64,000 nucleotides of DNA from an uncultured Alphaproteobacteria bacterium (GTDB taxonomy: Bacteria > Pseudomonadota > Alphaproteobacteria > HIMB59 > GCA-002718135), in contig CACMQS010000002.1 in NCBI GenBank assembly GCA_902615845.1, positions 86,221 to 150,220 of the forward strand, read 5' to 3'. A program made the position numbers and the translations under genes. Positions within the stretch are counted from its first letter, which is position 1, and every line of letters begins with the position of its first letter. Below the pieces are notes generated by a model, which did no database searches, had not been told where the DNA came from, and saw only the letters and a list, made by a program, of their open reading frames with translations. Below are positions 1 through 8,750 of this stretch, one piece after another.

Positions 1-1271
1 TTTCTACCATTCTCAAATGTTGGATATGCATTACCGATTGCACAATTATTTCCTATATCACTTGATATAATTGCATCTTCAGGAAGACCTGCTTGAATAG
101 CTCGCCATGCCATTCTTGGTGACATTTTTTCTGGCTCTCTATCTCGTGAATCTTTATTCCAAGATGTGCCAGGATCATCTTCTTCATGATCAAGGCCAGT
201 TAATGTTTGTAGCCAAGCTGACTTTGTTTTATGAATTAACTCTTCTCTTTCTTTTCGATCTTGATCTCCTGCATGTGTTGTAAGGTTTTCTAAAATTTGT
301 TCTGCAACTAGTTTTGCATCTCCACAAATACCAACACTTATTTTTTTTGTTAAACCAATACGATCAGAATTTATATCAACTTGAATGACATCTGCATTTT
401 TTGGCCAATAATCTATTCCATAACCTGGTAAAGTTGAGAAAGGGTTTAATCTTGTGCCAAGTGCTAAAACTACATCTGCTTTAGATATTATTTCCATAGC
501 TGCTTTAGACCCATTGTATCCTAAAGGACCAACCGCAAGAGGATGTTTGCCCGGAAAACTATCATTATGCTGATATCCGCAAGCAACTGGAGCACTTAAT
601 TTTTCTGCTAGTTTTTTACAATCATCAATAGCGTCAGCTAAGATCACTCCAGCACCAGATAAAATAACTGGGAATTTTGCATTAGATAAAAGATTTGCGG
701 CTTCTTTAATTGCTTCAACTCCACCAGAAGGCCTTTCAAATTTAATAATAGGTGGCAAATCAATATCAATAATTTGGGTCCAAAAATCTCTTGGTATATT
801 TAATTGAGCAGGAGCAGATCCTTTTATAGCTTTTGAAATAACTCTATTTAAAACCTCTGCAACTCTAGATGGATCCCTTACTTCTTCTTGATAACAAACC
901 ATATCTTTAAATAAGTTCATTTGCTCAACTTCTTGGAACCCCCCTTGACCAATGGTTTTATTAGCTGCCTGAGGAGTAACCAAAAGCATTGGAGTATGAT
1001 TCCAAAAAGCAGTCTTTATAGGTGTGACCAAGCCAGTTATACCAGGTCCATTTTGTGCAATACACATTGCAATTTTACCAGTTGATCTAGTATAGCCATC
1101 AGCCATAATTCCGCCGTTTGACTCATGAGCAACATCCCAAAATGTTATTCCAGCTTTAGGAAAAAGATCTGAAATAGGCATAAATGCAGATCCAATTATT
1201 CCAAAAGCGTGTTGAATACCGTGTTTTTGTAAAACTTTTACGAAAGCTTCCTCTGTTGTCATTTTTGCCAT
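1..1271 (-). CDS. xsc: Sulfoacetaldehyde acetyltransferase (Xsc), 3' end cut by window edge
   Basis: ThPP-dependent enzyme that converts sulfoacetaldehyde plus phosphate to acetyl phosphate and sulfite, the last step of taurine and related C2-sulfonate breakdown in the cytoplasm. About 423 N-terminal residues of the roughly 590 usual for the family are present; the frame is open to base 1. The start (MAKMTTEEAF) sits 8 bases after an AAAGG ribosome binding site and matches known Xsc N-termini. Visible hallmarks are GIIGSAFMPISDLFPKAG, the AHES region with the ThPP-activating Glu, AQNGPGITG, QGGFQEVEQM and ISSDIGNNCAIGNAYP. These are Xsc-specific rather than acetolactate synthase-like. It is divergent from uvrC. 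Taurine uptake or dehydrogenase genes are not visible and would lie beyond the left edge if clustered. Confidence 0.95.
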   Translation of the reverse strand, partial: MAKMTTEEAFVKVLQKHGIQHAFGIIGSAFMPISDLFPKAGITFWDVAHESNGGIMADGYTRSTGKIAMCIAQNGPGITGLVTPIKTAFWNHTPMLLVTPQAANKTIGQGGFQEVEQMNLFKDMVCYQEEVRDPSRVAEVLNRVISKAIKGSAPAQLNIPRDFWTQIIDIDLPPIIKFERPSGGVEAIKEAANLLSNAKFPVILSGAGVILADAIDDCKKLAEKLSAPVACGYQHNDSFPGKHPLAVGPLGYNGSKAAMEIISKADVVLALGTRLNPFSTLPGYGIDYWPKNADVIQVDINSDRIGLTKKISVGICGDAKLVAEQILENLTTHAGDQDRKEREELIHKTKSAWLQTLTGLDHEEDDPGTSWNKDSRDREPEKMSPRMAWRAIQAGLPEDAIISSDIGNNCAIGNAYPTFENGR

Positions 1272-1404
1272 GATAAAACCTTTAATATATTATTCTTACC
1301 TACATTAAATTAATTATTTAATGAACTACAATTATATTGTTAATTATTTATTAATTTTATAAAATTACTATTTAATGAAAAAATAATTATTTACGATTGA
1401 TAAA

Positions 1405-3237
1405 ATGACGCTTCTTGGACAAGAAATTATTAAGGCCACATCTAAAACTTTACCAAATCAACCTGGTGTTTACCAAATGCAGGATGATAAAGGTAATATT
1501 TTATATATTGGAAAAGCAAAAGTATTATCAAATAGAGTAAAGAATTACCTATCTCTGAATAACCTAACCAGAAGAATTCAAAGAATGGTTAGTCTAACTA
1601 AATCAATGAACTTTTTTGTAACCAATACAGAATTAGAAGCAATCATCCTTGAATGTAATTTAATTAAAAAACATAAACCAAGATTTAATGTTCTTTTAAG
1701 AGACGATAAATCATTCCCTTATATATTTATTTCATCAGAACATGATTTTCCTAGAATCGAAAAACACCGCGGTCCTCAAAAGAAAAGGGGGAGATATTAT
1801 GGGCCATTTGCAAGTCCAGATGCAGTAAATAGAACTATAAATACCATACAACGAATATTTCTTTTAAGGTCATGCACAGATAAAGAGGTAAATGTAGGAA
1901 ATAAATTGTGCTTCAATTATTATCTTAAAAGATGTTCTGGTCCTTGTGGAGGAAAAATTTCGAAAGAAGCCTACTCAAAATTAATAGAGGCAGCAGATGA
2001 TTTTCTAAGTAGTGGTAACTCTCAAAAAATACAAAAAAATTTTACAGATCAAATGTATAAAGCGTCAAAAAAAAATAATTTTGAATTAGCTGCATCTCTA
2101 AGAGATAGACTTAAAGCTTTAAGGCATATTGAACAAAATAATTCAATTAAGATTAAGGATATAAAAAATGCTGACATTTTTGCAATAACTTCAAATGAAG
2201 GAAAAACATGTATTTATGGAAGTTTTTTTAGAAATAATACATCTTATGGTGGCAAAGCTTTCTACCCAGATCATGACAGCTTATTGGATCATGAAGAAAT
2301 AATGTTAGGTTTCCTAAATATATTTTATGCAGAAAAAGATATTCCTGAAACAATTATTACTAACATAACTATTGATAAAAAAAATAATTCACAAATTTTA
2401 GGAAAAAATTTTGATAAAACAAAATTCATTAAACCATTAAAGGGGCCTAAAAAAAATTTACTTAAATTTGCAGAAAAAAATTCTAAAATAAACCTAGATA
2501 TTAAATTAAATAAACTAAGATCTTTCGATAATTTTAATTCAGAAATTAAAAAAATATTTAAACTCAAAGATGAAATTATAAAAATAGAAGCTTACGATAA
2601 CAGCCATACATTTGGAAAACATCCTATAGGTGTAATGGTTGCCTATAATCAAAATGGATTTATAAAATCTAATTATAGAAAATTTAATATTCGATTTGAT
2701 CTTGAAGAAAACAAAAATAAAGTTGATGATTATTATATGATGAAAGAAATGCTTATTAGGAGGTTTAATAATTCAAAATTTCAAGATGAATTAGATTTGC
2801 CAAATTTACTGCTTATAGATGGAGGGAAAGGGCAATACAATTCTGCAAAAAAGGTTTTAGATAGTTTAAAAATAGATATACCAATTATCTCTATGGCCAA
2901 AGGTGAAGAAAGAGATGCAGGTAGAGAAATTCTTATACATGATAAATTTACACATAGATTAAATGAAAATAATCCTCTTCTCCACTTTTTACAAAATATT
3001 AGAGATGAAGTGCACAGATTTGCGATAACAACGCATCGATCAAAAAGAGCGAAGATGAGCGTCAGATCCGTGTTTGATGATATAGAAGGAGTAGGTCCTG
3101 AAAGAAAGAAGATTTTAAAAAAACACTTTGGTACAGTGGAAAAATTAAAATTAGCTAGTTTAGATGAATTAAAAGAGGTTAAATCAATACCTGAGTCAAT
3201 TCTAACAAAAATTTATGAATATTTTCATAGCGTTTAA
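1405..3237 (+). CDS. uvrC: Excinuclease ABC subunit C
   Basis: Nuclease subunit of nucleotide excision repair; it binds the UvrB-DNA complex and cuts on both sides of the lesion. The 610 residues are full length. A GIY-YIG domain lies at the N-terminus (PGVYQM, then YIGKAK). Four Cys in the LRSC...KLCFNYYLKRCSGPC stretch match the Fe-S cluster ligands described for UvrC. A UVR motif (about residues 210-245) contacts UvrB. An RNase H-like endonuclease domain follows (EAYDNSH near 395, DGGKGQ near 470), and helix-hairpin-helix motifs end the protein (GVGPERKKILKKHFG). pgsA follows after 27 bases, an order common in alphaproteobacteria. The start ATG follows an AT-rich leader with no strong ribosome binding site. 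Confidence 0.97.
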   Translation: MTLLGQEIIKATSKTLPNQPGVYQMQDDKGNILYIGKAKVLSNRVKNYLSLNNLTRRIQRMVSLTKSMNFFVTNTELEAIILECNLIKKHKPRFNVLLRDDKSFPYIFISSEHDFPRIEKHRGPQKKRGRYYGPFASPDAVNRTINTIQRIFLLRSCTDKEVNVGNKLCFNYYLKRCSGPCGGKISKEAYSKLIEAADDFLSSGNSQKIQKNFTDQMYKASKKNNFELAASLRDRLKALRHIEQNNSIKIKDIKNADIFAITSNEGKTCIYGSFFRNNTSYGGKAFYPDHDSLLDHEEIMLGFLNIFYAEKDIPETIITNITIDKKNNSQILGKNFDKTKFIKPLKGPKKNLLKFAEKNSKINLDIKLNKLRSFDNFNSEIKKIFKLKDEIIKIEAYDNSHTFGKHPIGVMVAYNQNGFIKSNYRKFNIRFDLEENKNKVDDYYMMKEMLIRRFNNSKFQDELDLPNLLLIDGGKGQYNSAKKVLDSLKIDIPIISMAKGEERDAGREILIHDKFTHRLNENNPLLHFLQNIRDEVHRFAITTHRSKRAKMSVRSVFDDIEGVGPERKKILKKHFGTVEKLKLASLDELKEVKSIPESILTKIYEYFHSV

Positions 3238-3264
3238 AAAATTCTTCATCTACAAAGAATAGAA

Positions 3265-3807
3265 ATGAATATATCAAATATTCTAACTATGATTAGAATT
3301 GCTATAATCCCAATTATAGTTCTTTGTATATATCTTACGAATCCATACTTTGGCTGGATTGCCTTTATATTATTTTGTTTAGCTGGAATAACAGATTACT
3401 TTGATGGTTATTTAGCAAGGCTAAGAAATGAAGTAACAAATTTTGGAACATTTTTAGATCCAATTGCAGATAAATTATTAGTAGCGGCAGTTATTCTTAT
3501 TTTAACTTCTAAAGGTGTAATTAAAGACTGGGATACCATTCCAGCCCTTATAATATTATTAAGAGAAATAACAGTATCAGGTTTAAGGGAATACTTAGCT
3601 GGGATAAAAATTAGCATACCAGTTTCAAGAATTGCAAAAGCAAAAACCTTTCTTCAACTAGCTGCACTTGGATTACTTATTTTATCTGAGAGTAATCTAA
3701 ATTTATTATTTGTTATTTATTTAGGTAAGACTTTTCTATGGATTGCTGGAATTCTAACTCTCTATACAGCCTATGATTATATTAAAGGATCAATAAAGCA
3801 TTTTTAA
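3265..3807 (+). CDS. pgsA: CDP-diacylglycerol-glycerol-3-phosphate 3-phosphatidyltransferase
   Basis: Inner-membrane enzyme that makes phosphatidylglycerol phosphate from CDP-diacylglycerol and glycerol 3-phosphate, committing lipid to phosphatidylglycerol and cardiolipin. The complete CDP-alcohol phosphatidyltransferase motif is visible: D44, D47-G48, A51-R52, G61, D65 and D69 with exact family spacing. Length (180 aa) and several hydrophobic helices are normal. It lies 27 bases after uvrC and one base before moaD, so all are probably read together. The broader family also includes phosphatidylserine synthases, but the size and the uvrC neighbourhood favour PgsA. Confidence 0.95.
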   Translation: MNISNILTMIRIAIIPIIVLCIYLTNPYFGWIAFILFCLAGITDYFDGYLARLRNEVTNFGTFLDPIADKLLVAAVILILTSKGVIKDWDTIPALIILLREITVSGLREYLAGIKISIPVSRIAKAKTFLQLAALGLLILSESNLNLLFVIYLGKTFLWIAGILTLYTAYDYIKGSIKHF

Positions 3808-3808
3808 A

Positions 3809-4054
3809 ATGAGAATTCGATATTTTGCTTGGATTAAGGATATAACAAATAAAGATGACGAAATAATTAATGTAAATCATCCTAAAACCATACAAGAATT
3901 AAAAAAATATTTAGAAAATTTATATCCAGAGCTAAAAAAACATTTTTTACAAGATGTTTTAAGATTTGCAGTTAATCAGGAATACGTTTCAGAAAATTTG
4001 AATTTAAAACCAATTGATGAAATTGCAATCTTTCCACCAGTTAGTGGTGGGTAA
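3809..4054 (+). CDS. moaD: Molybdopterin synthase small (sulfur carrier) subunit
   Basis: Ubiquitin-fold sulfur carrier whose C-terminal glycine thiocarboxylate supplies sulfur for molybdopterin dithiolene formation. The 81-residue length and the C-terminal PPVSGG ending are diagnostic. It begins one base after pgsA and its stop overlaps the start of moaE by one base, consistent with translational coupling of the two synthase subunits. The presence of moaD and moaE implies a molybdenum cofactor pathway; moaA, moaC and moeA are not in this window. Confidence 0.93.
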   Translation: MRIRYFAWIKDITNKDDEIINVNHPKTIQELKKYLENLYPELKKHFLQDVLRFAVNQEYVSENLNLKPIDEIAIFPPVSGG

Positions 4055-4470
4055 TGATAAAAATACAAAAAAAAAATTTTAATTTAGAAGAAGAAATTGA
4101 GAAAATTAAAAATAAACATTCAGACATAGGGGCACTAACTTCTTTTGTTGGCTATGTTAGAGATTTAAATAACAACAAAGATGTTAAACATTTAAATTTA
4201 GAAGTTTATGAGGAAATGGCATTTAAAGAATTATCAAAAATTGAAAGTAACGCGACTAAAAAGTGGAACTTAATTGATACTTTAATAATTCATAGATATG
4301 GAAAATTAATAGTTAATGAAAAAATTGTTTTAGTTTGTTGTTTTTCACACCATAGAAAAAATAGTTTTCAAGCTTGTGATTTTATCATGGATTATTTAAA
4401 AAAAGATGCTCCATTTTGGAAAAATGAATTTTATTATAAAGATGATGAATGGTTAGAAAATTCTAGCTAG
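4054..4470 (+). CDS. moaE: Molybdopterin synthase catalytic subunit
   Basis: Large subunit of molybdopterin synthase; it binds precursor Z (cPMP) and receives sulfur from MoaD. The 138 residues are typical. Family signatures include GALTSFVGYVRD near the N-terminus, IIHRYGKL near residues 78-85, and the catalytic Lys region KKDAPFWKNE (Lys116/117 and Lys123). It overlaps moaD by one base on its 5' side and, on its 3' side, convergently overlaps the end of ilvE by 8 bases, so there is no room for a separate terminator between them. Confidence 0.95.
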   Translation: MIKIQKKNFNLEEEIEKIKNKHSDIGALTSFVGYVRDLNNNKDVKHLNLEVYEEMAFKELSKIESNATKKWNLIDTLIIHRYGKLIVNEKIVLVCCFSHHRKNSFQACDFIMDYLKKDAPFWKNEFYYKDDEWLENSS

Positions 4471-5347
4471 CGTTTTTAACCATATCGCTAAAATCATTCA
4501 TAAATTTAAAAGTAGTAGTATTATCGCCGGTATTATATTTAAAATCATCAATGGATTTAATAGGAGTAATTTCTGCAGCAGTTCCTGTTAAAAAAGCTTC
4601 ATCATAATTTCCAATTTCATCAGGCATTAAATGCTTTTCTGTTATTTTAAAACCTTGATTAGTTGCCATTTCAATAACTGTTTGACGTGTAATCCCATTA
4701 AGAAAACAATCTGGAATAGGAGTATGGATATTGTTATCTTTAATAAAAAAAATATTTGCTCCTGTGCCTTCAGCAACATAACCTCTATAATCTAACATCA
4801 AGGCATCATGATAACCTTTTTTTTCTGCAAATTCTTTTGACAGAGTACAAATGATATAAGGCCCAGAAGCTTTAGCTTCATATGGAGAAGTATCTGGTGC
4901 AGGTCTTTTCCAAGGAGAAGTAATTAATCTCAAACCTGCTTTTTGATCTTCAATTTTAAAATAAGTTGCCCAATCATCCCAAACAGCAATCGCTACATTG
5001 ATATTTGATTTACCTGTTGATAAACCCATTTGATCTCCACCTCTCCAAGCAAGTGGTCTTACATAACAATTTTTATAATTCATTTTATTAATAAGTTCGT
5101 ATTTTGCTTTATTAATTTGATCATGCGTGAAAGGGATTTCCATTCCAATTATTTCAGCAGATTTAAAAAACCTTTTAGTATGCTCCTCTGATTTAAAAAT
5201 CTTACCATTGTAGGCCCTTTCTCCCTCAAACACTGCGCTTGCATAATGAAGACCTTGGGAGATTACATGGGAATTTGCATCTTGCCATGGAATTATTTTA
5301 CCATTCATCCAAATCCATCCATCCCTATTTTCAAATGATTTAAGCAT
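4463..5347 (-). CDS. ilvE: Branched-chain amino acid aminotransferase
   Basis: PLP enzyme of fold type IV performing the final transamination of leucine, isoleucine and valine synthesis with glutamate as amino donor. The 294 residues are full length. The PLP lysine is K159 in the YEAKASGPY segment, the same number as in E. coli IlvE; the phosphate-binding VAEGTGANIFF segment and the LTGTAAEITP loop follow. The N-terminal WMNGKIIPWQDANSHV strand is typical. It is divergent from the MarR gene with 59 bases between the starts. A D-amino acid aminotransferase or aminodeoxychorismate lyase is less likely given the length and motif match. Confidence 0.93.
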   Translation of the reverse strand: MLKSFENRDGWIWMNGKIIPWQDANSHVISQGLHYASAVFEGERAYNGKIFKSEEHTKRFFKSAEIIGMEIPFTHDQINKAKYELINKMNYKNCYVRPLAWRGGDQMGLSTGKSNINVAIAVWDDWATYFKIEDQKAGLRLITSPWKRPAPDTSPYEAKASGPYIICTLSKEFAEKKGYHDALMLDYRGYVAEGTGANIFFIKDNNIHTPIPDCFLNGITRQTVIEMATNQGFKITEKHLMPDEIGNYDEAFLTGTAAEITPIKSIDDFKYNTGDNTTTFKFMNDFSDMVKNAS

Positions 5348-5368
5348 ATTTTTTATTAACTTTTTTTA

Positions 5369-5397
5369 ATGACAATTGACTATCAGTGATGCATAAT
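5369..5397 (+). promoter_or_regulatory. Predicted sigma70-type promoter for the MarR/two-component operon
   Basis: In the 59-base gap between divergent ilvE and the MarR gene, ATGACA (5369-5374) and CATAAT (5392-5397) are separated by 17 bases. The expected start point would be close to base 5404, only a few bases before the ATG at 5407, so the transcript could be nearly leaderless. In such AT-rich DNA the match could be chance. Confidence 0.3.
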
Positions 5398-5406
5398 TAA
5401 GTCAAT

Positions 5407-5892
5407 ATGGCTGACCTAAATAAATTGTTAACACCTCTTTTTTTAAATGAGGTGGAAATTAGAAAAATTATAGAGCTATTATTTTTCTCATATAGAGATT
5501 TTACAGAAGGTCCTGATAAAATTTTGGAAAAAATAAATTTTGGTAGAGCACATCATCGAGTAATATATTTTGTTGGAAAGCAAAAAAATCTTACAATTAA
5601 GGAACTTCTTTCAATATTGAAAATAACTAAACAAAGTTTGTCTAGAGTATTGAATCAGCTTGTAAACGAAAAATATATTATATTATCTGTAGGTGATGAT
5701 AAACGTACTAAGAAATTAATACTTTCTAAAAAAGGTCAAGAATTAGAAAAAAAATTATCTGAAATTCAAATAAGGAAAATACGTAATGTTTTATTAAAAT
5801 TTAATGAAATGGATATAAATGGTTTTAAAAAAATACTGTATGAAATGGTCGATGATAAAAATAAAGAAAAGTTTGATGAAATAAATAGATAA
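5407..5892 (+). CDS. MarR family transcriptional regulator (PetP-like)
   Basis: Cytoplasmic winged-helix DNA-binding protein of 161 residues. The MarR fold is visible as an N-terminal dimerisation helix, the recognition region (LTIKELLSILKITKQSLSRVLNQLVNEKYI) and the wing with the DDKRTKKLILSKKGQEL pattern. No ligand is evident. It lies two bases before an OmpR-type regulator gene, which in turn overlaps a sensor kinase gene. In Rhodobacter a MarR-like gene (petP) is paired with the response regulator petR, needed for cytochrome bc1 synthesis; the same pairing is seen here. The homology to PetP is inferred from gene order and family only. Confidence 0.85.
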   Translation: MADLNKLLTPLFLNEVEIRKIIELLFFSYRDFTEGPDKILEKINFGRAHHRVIYFVGKQKNLTIKELLSILKITKQSLSRVLNQLVNEKYIILSVGDDKRTKKLILSKKGQELEKKLSEIQIRKIRNVLLKFNEMDINGFKKILYEMVDDKNKEKFDEINR

Positions 5893-5894
5893 TA

Positions 5895-6575
5895 ATGAAT
5901 AAAAATATCTTGATTGTTGACGATGATAAAAGATTGAGAGAACTGCTAAAAGATTATTTAACCGAAAAAAATTTACAAGTTTATCAAAGTGAGGATTACA
6001 ATGAAGCAAAAGAAATTTTATCTCTTGTTTTGTTTGATTTAATCATCCTTGATAGAATGATGCCAAGTGGTGATGGCATAGAGCTTATTGAACATATAAA
6101 ACAATTTTCTAATACGCCGATAATCATGCTTACAGCAATGGGAGAAGACAAAGATAAAATTGATGGATTAAAAATTGGTGCTGATGATTATTTATCTAAA
6201 CCATTTGAGCCAGAAGAATTATTTTTAAGGATTAAAAATTTACTAGATTTATTTGAAAACCTTAAAAACAAAAAAATTAAGATTTCGTTTGGAGAATTTA
6301 CCTTTGATACATCTAATTTTAGATTACAAAAAAATGATAGATTAATTTATTTAACAGAAGGAGAAAATAATTTACTTGTAAAATTAATAAATAAAAGAAA
6401 TGATATTGTTTTAAGAGAGGAATTAGCAGACCAGGAATTTGATGAAACTGAACTTAGAAAAGTTGATGTACAAGTTACGCGTTTAAGACAAAAAATTGAA
6501 ACAAATGCAAAACAACCTCAATTTATCAAAACTATTAGAGGTAAAGGATATAAATTAATTTGTAATGAAACTTAA
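5895..6575 (+). CDS. OmpR-family response regulator (PetR-like)
   Basis: Two-component response regulator of 226 residues. The receiver domain has the acidic pocket (D8-D10), phospho-acceptor D53 in LIILDRMMPSGDG, T80 and K102 in LSKPFEP. The C-terminal OmpR/PhoB winged helix ends with VDVQVTRLRQKIE and FIKTIRGKGYKL. It overlaps the histidine kinase start by one base (TAATG), so kinase and regulator are translationally coupled. By context it corresponds to the OmpR/PetR type; genes controlled here cannot be read from the sequence. Candidates are petABC at 16.4-19 kb by analogy with Rhodobacter. Confidence 0.93.
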   Translation: MNKNILIVDDDKRLRELLKDYLTEKNLQVYQSEDYNEAKEILSLVLFDLIILDRMMPSGDGIELIEHIKQFSNTPIIMLTAMGEDKDKIDGLKIGADDYLSKPFEPEELFLRIKNLLDLFENLKNKKIKISFGEFTFDTSNFRLQKNDRLIYLTEGENNLLVKLINKRNDIVLREELADQEFDETELRKVDVQVTRLRQKIETNAKQPQFIKTIRGKGYKLICNET

Positions 6576-7867
6576 TGATTAAAAAAATAATACCTTCTAC
6601 GCTAATTGGAAGATCAATAATTATCATCTTTGTACCTATAATTATTATAGTCCTGCTTACTTCTTTTGTTTTCTATCAAACCTCATGGAGTATTATTTCT
6701 AAGAGACTAACGGAGTCTGTGGCTGCTGATATTAATGTTTTAGTAAAATTAATTAATAATGATCTGACTGATAATGCGATTAATATAGCAAATCAGGATT
6801 TTAAAATGAAAATCAATATTATTAGTAATAAACAATTATTGTCTTCAAAATTTAGTTTAAATTCAGGAATATTATCTAATAGATTAAAACAATCCTTAAG
6901 TAATTTGAAAAAAAAATTTGATTATGATTTGTCTAATCTTGAAGAAGGCGTTCTAATATATATTCAAATTGAGGAAGATATTTTAGAAATTAATGTTGAT
7001 AAAGATAGACTATATAGTGAATCTGCTTTTGTCTTTCTGCTTTGGATGATTTTTGCTTCTATTATTCTTTTTTTTATGTCTTACTTTTTAATGAGTAGAC
7101 AATTAAGACCGCTTAAAAGACTGGCGATAATTGCTGAGACATTTGGAAGAGGTTTAGATGCTCCAGATATCAAGACTGCGGGCGCATATGAAATAAGACA
7201 AACGGCCAATGCTTTCAATCAGATGAGGACAAGAATTAAAAGATTTTTAAAGCAAAGAACAGAAATGCTAGCCGGTGTTAGCCATGATCTTAGAACTCCT
7301 TTAACAAGAATGAAATTACAAATTTCATTATTGAAGGATGAAAAAGCAAAATCTGAACTAGAAGTAGATGTTAATGAAATGACTTCAATGTTAGATAGTT
7401 ATGTCAGTTTTGTAAAAACAGAATCACCTGAACCAATAGAAATAATTGTAATAAATGAATTAATTGGTGATATTTTAAAAACTGTAGAAAAAAATGGTGT
7501 TGAGTTAACTATAAAGGAAAAAAACACTATTCAAACTTCTGGAAGACAAATCCAACTTAAAAGAGCTTTCAATAACATAATTGATAATTCAAAAAGATAT
7601 GCAAAAAAAATTGAAATAATTCTTTATACAAATGAAAAAGATTGTGTCATTGAATTTAATGATGATGGTCAAGGTATACCAAGAGATAAATATGAAGATG
7701 TATTTAAACCATTTTTTACTTTAGATCCCTCCAGGAACAAACTTAAAGGAGAAAGTGGTTTAGGATTAACTATTACAAGAGATATTATTAGATCACATGG
7801 AGGTGATGTTAAGTTATCTGACTCAAATCTAGGAGGTCTTCAACTTAAAGTTTTACTTCCTCTTTGA
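6575..7867 (+). CDS. EnvZ-like sensor histidine kinase
   Basis: Membrane sensor kinase of 430 residues that should phosphorylate the preceding regulator. Two membrane helices (about 13-33 and 150-172) flank a periplasmic region of about 115 residues with no recognised sensor domain. Then come a HAMP linker (about 173-226), the H-box with phospho-accepting H237 in GVSHDLRTPLTRM, and an HATPase domain with N box (NIIDNSKRY), G1 (DDGQGIP), F (PFFTLD) and G2 (GESGLGLTI). All catalytic boxes are intact. It ends two bases from the convergent csaA stop. Confidence 0.93.
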   Translation: MIKKIIPSTLIGRSIIIIFVPIIIIVLLTSFVFYQTSWSIISKRLTESVAADINVLVKLINNDLTDNAINIANQDFKMKINIISNKQLLSSKFSLNSGILSNRLKQSLSNLKKKFDYDLSNLEEGVLIYIQIEEDILEINVDKDRLYSESAFVFLLWMIFASIILFFMSYFLMSRQLRPLKRLAIIAETFGRGLDAPDIKTAGAYEIRQTANAFNQMRTRIKRFLKQRTEMLAGVSHDLRTPLTRMKLQISLLKDEKAKSELEVDVNEMTSMLDSYVSFVKTESPEPIEIIVINELIGDILKTVEKNGVELTIKEKNTIQTSGRQIQLKRAFNNIIDNSKRYAKKIEIILYTNEKDCVIEFNDDGQGIPRDKYEDVFKPFFTLDPSRNKLKGESGLGLTITRDIIRSHGGDVKLSDSNLGGLQLKVLLPL

Positions 7868-7869
7868 TT

Positions 7870-8217
7870 TTAAAATAATTTACCACCATTATTTACCGGT
7901 TTATCTGGAGACAATAAAACTGGTTCATTTTCTAAATCTGGCACACCAAGAACTAATACTTCTGAAATAATTTTACCAATTTGTTTGGGTTTAAAATTTA
8001 CAACAGCAATAACTTGTTTATTAATTAATTCATCACTTTTATAATATTTTTGTAATTGTGCAGAGGTTTTTTTTATACCAACTTTTTCACCAAAATCTAT
8101 TTTCAAAATTATAGATGGTTTTTTAAGTTCATTATATTCATAGGCTTCAATTACTGTTCCTATTCTTATATCTACATCTTCAAATTCTTTGTAATTTATA
8201 AAATTATGAGAGTTCAT
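7870..8217 (-). CDS. csaA: CsaA-type tRNA-binding domain protein
   Basis: Small protein (115 aa) made of a single tRNA-binding (EMAP-II/Trbp111) OB-fold. The signature VDIRIGTVIEAYEYNELKKPSIILKIDFGEK and the downstream QVIAVVNFKPKQIG and SEVLVLGVPD strands match CsaA. CsaA is described as having export-related chaperone activity and tRNA binding; its in vivo role is unsettled. The start overlaps the stop of the COQ9-like gene by four bases (ATGA), so csaA is the last gene of a proC, COQ9-like, csaA run. Confidence 0.88.
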   Translation of the reverse strand: MNSHNFINYKEFEDVDIRIGTVIEAYEYNELKKPSIILKIDFGEKVGIKKTSAQLQKYYKSDELINKQVIAVVNFKPKQIGKIISEVLVLGVPDLENEPVLLSPDKPVNNGGKLF

Positions 8218-8750
8218 GAAAATTTTATAACTTTTTCAATAGTGTTTAAATATTTATCTAAGGCACTCATAGTTTTTTCTAAACTTTCATTTTCATCATT
8301 AAACCAAGTAAATAGAGTTATATAATAAAGAGCAAAAATAATTTTTATTTTTATAACACCCTGAATACCACTAGGATTAATATTTGCAAAAGTAGCAATT
8401 AAAATTTTGCTCTCAATTAATTTAGGAATAAGTTTTAATACTCCTTGTGGTCTAGTCATAAAATGATTAATAATATTCTTTACAGAACTTCTGTATTCAT
8501 TCAATATATCATAACGTGCCATCATTATTTCAAACAACATATCTCTCTGTGATGACTTTTCTATATTAGCAAGATTTTTTTTTAATTGAAAATCAAAGAA
8601 GTCATTAATATTCAAAATTAAATCAATTTTATTATTCATATTTGGCACTTTAGTATTAGATAAAAAATTTTTAAGATTAATGTCTCTTAATTTTTTTTTC
8701 TCTAAATATTGTAAAGTCTTTTTTGCTAGAGATATTTTATTTTGATTCAC
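8214..8750 (-). CDS. COQ9-like / TetR-fold protein
   Basis: Protein of 178 residues resembling the alphaproteobacterial COQ9 (RpsU-divergent) family. It has a TetR-like helical N-terminus, the MMARYDILNEYRSSVKNI segment in the middle (family pattern MARxDxLxPxR), the IQGVIKIKIIFALYYITLFTWFNDENESLEKTMSALDKYL C-terminus and no clear DNA-recognition helix. In eukaryotes COQ9 binds lipid and assists COQ7 in ubiquinone synthesis; a ubiquinone role here is inference. It overlaps csaA by four bases and proC by four bases. It diverges strongly from typical members, so the assignment rests on the C-terminal half. Confidence 0.7.
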   Translation of the reverse strand: MNQNKISLAKKTLQYLEKKKLRDINLKNFLSNTKVPNMNNKIDLILNINDFFDFQLKKNLANIEKSSQRDMLFEIMMARYDILNEYRSSVKNIINHFMTRPQGVLKLIPKLIESKILIATFANINPSGIQGVIKIKIIFALYYITLFTWFNDENESLEKTMSALDKYLNTIEKVIKFS

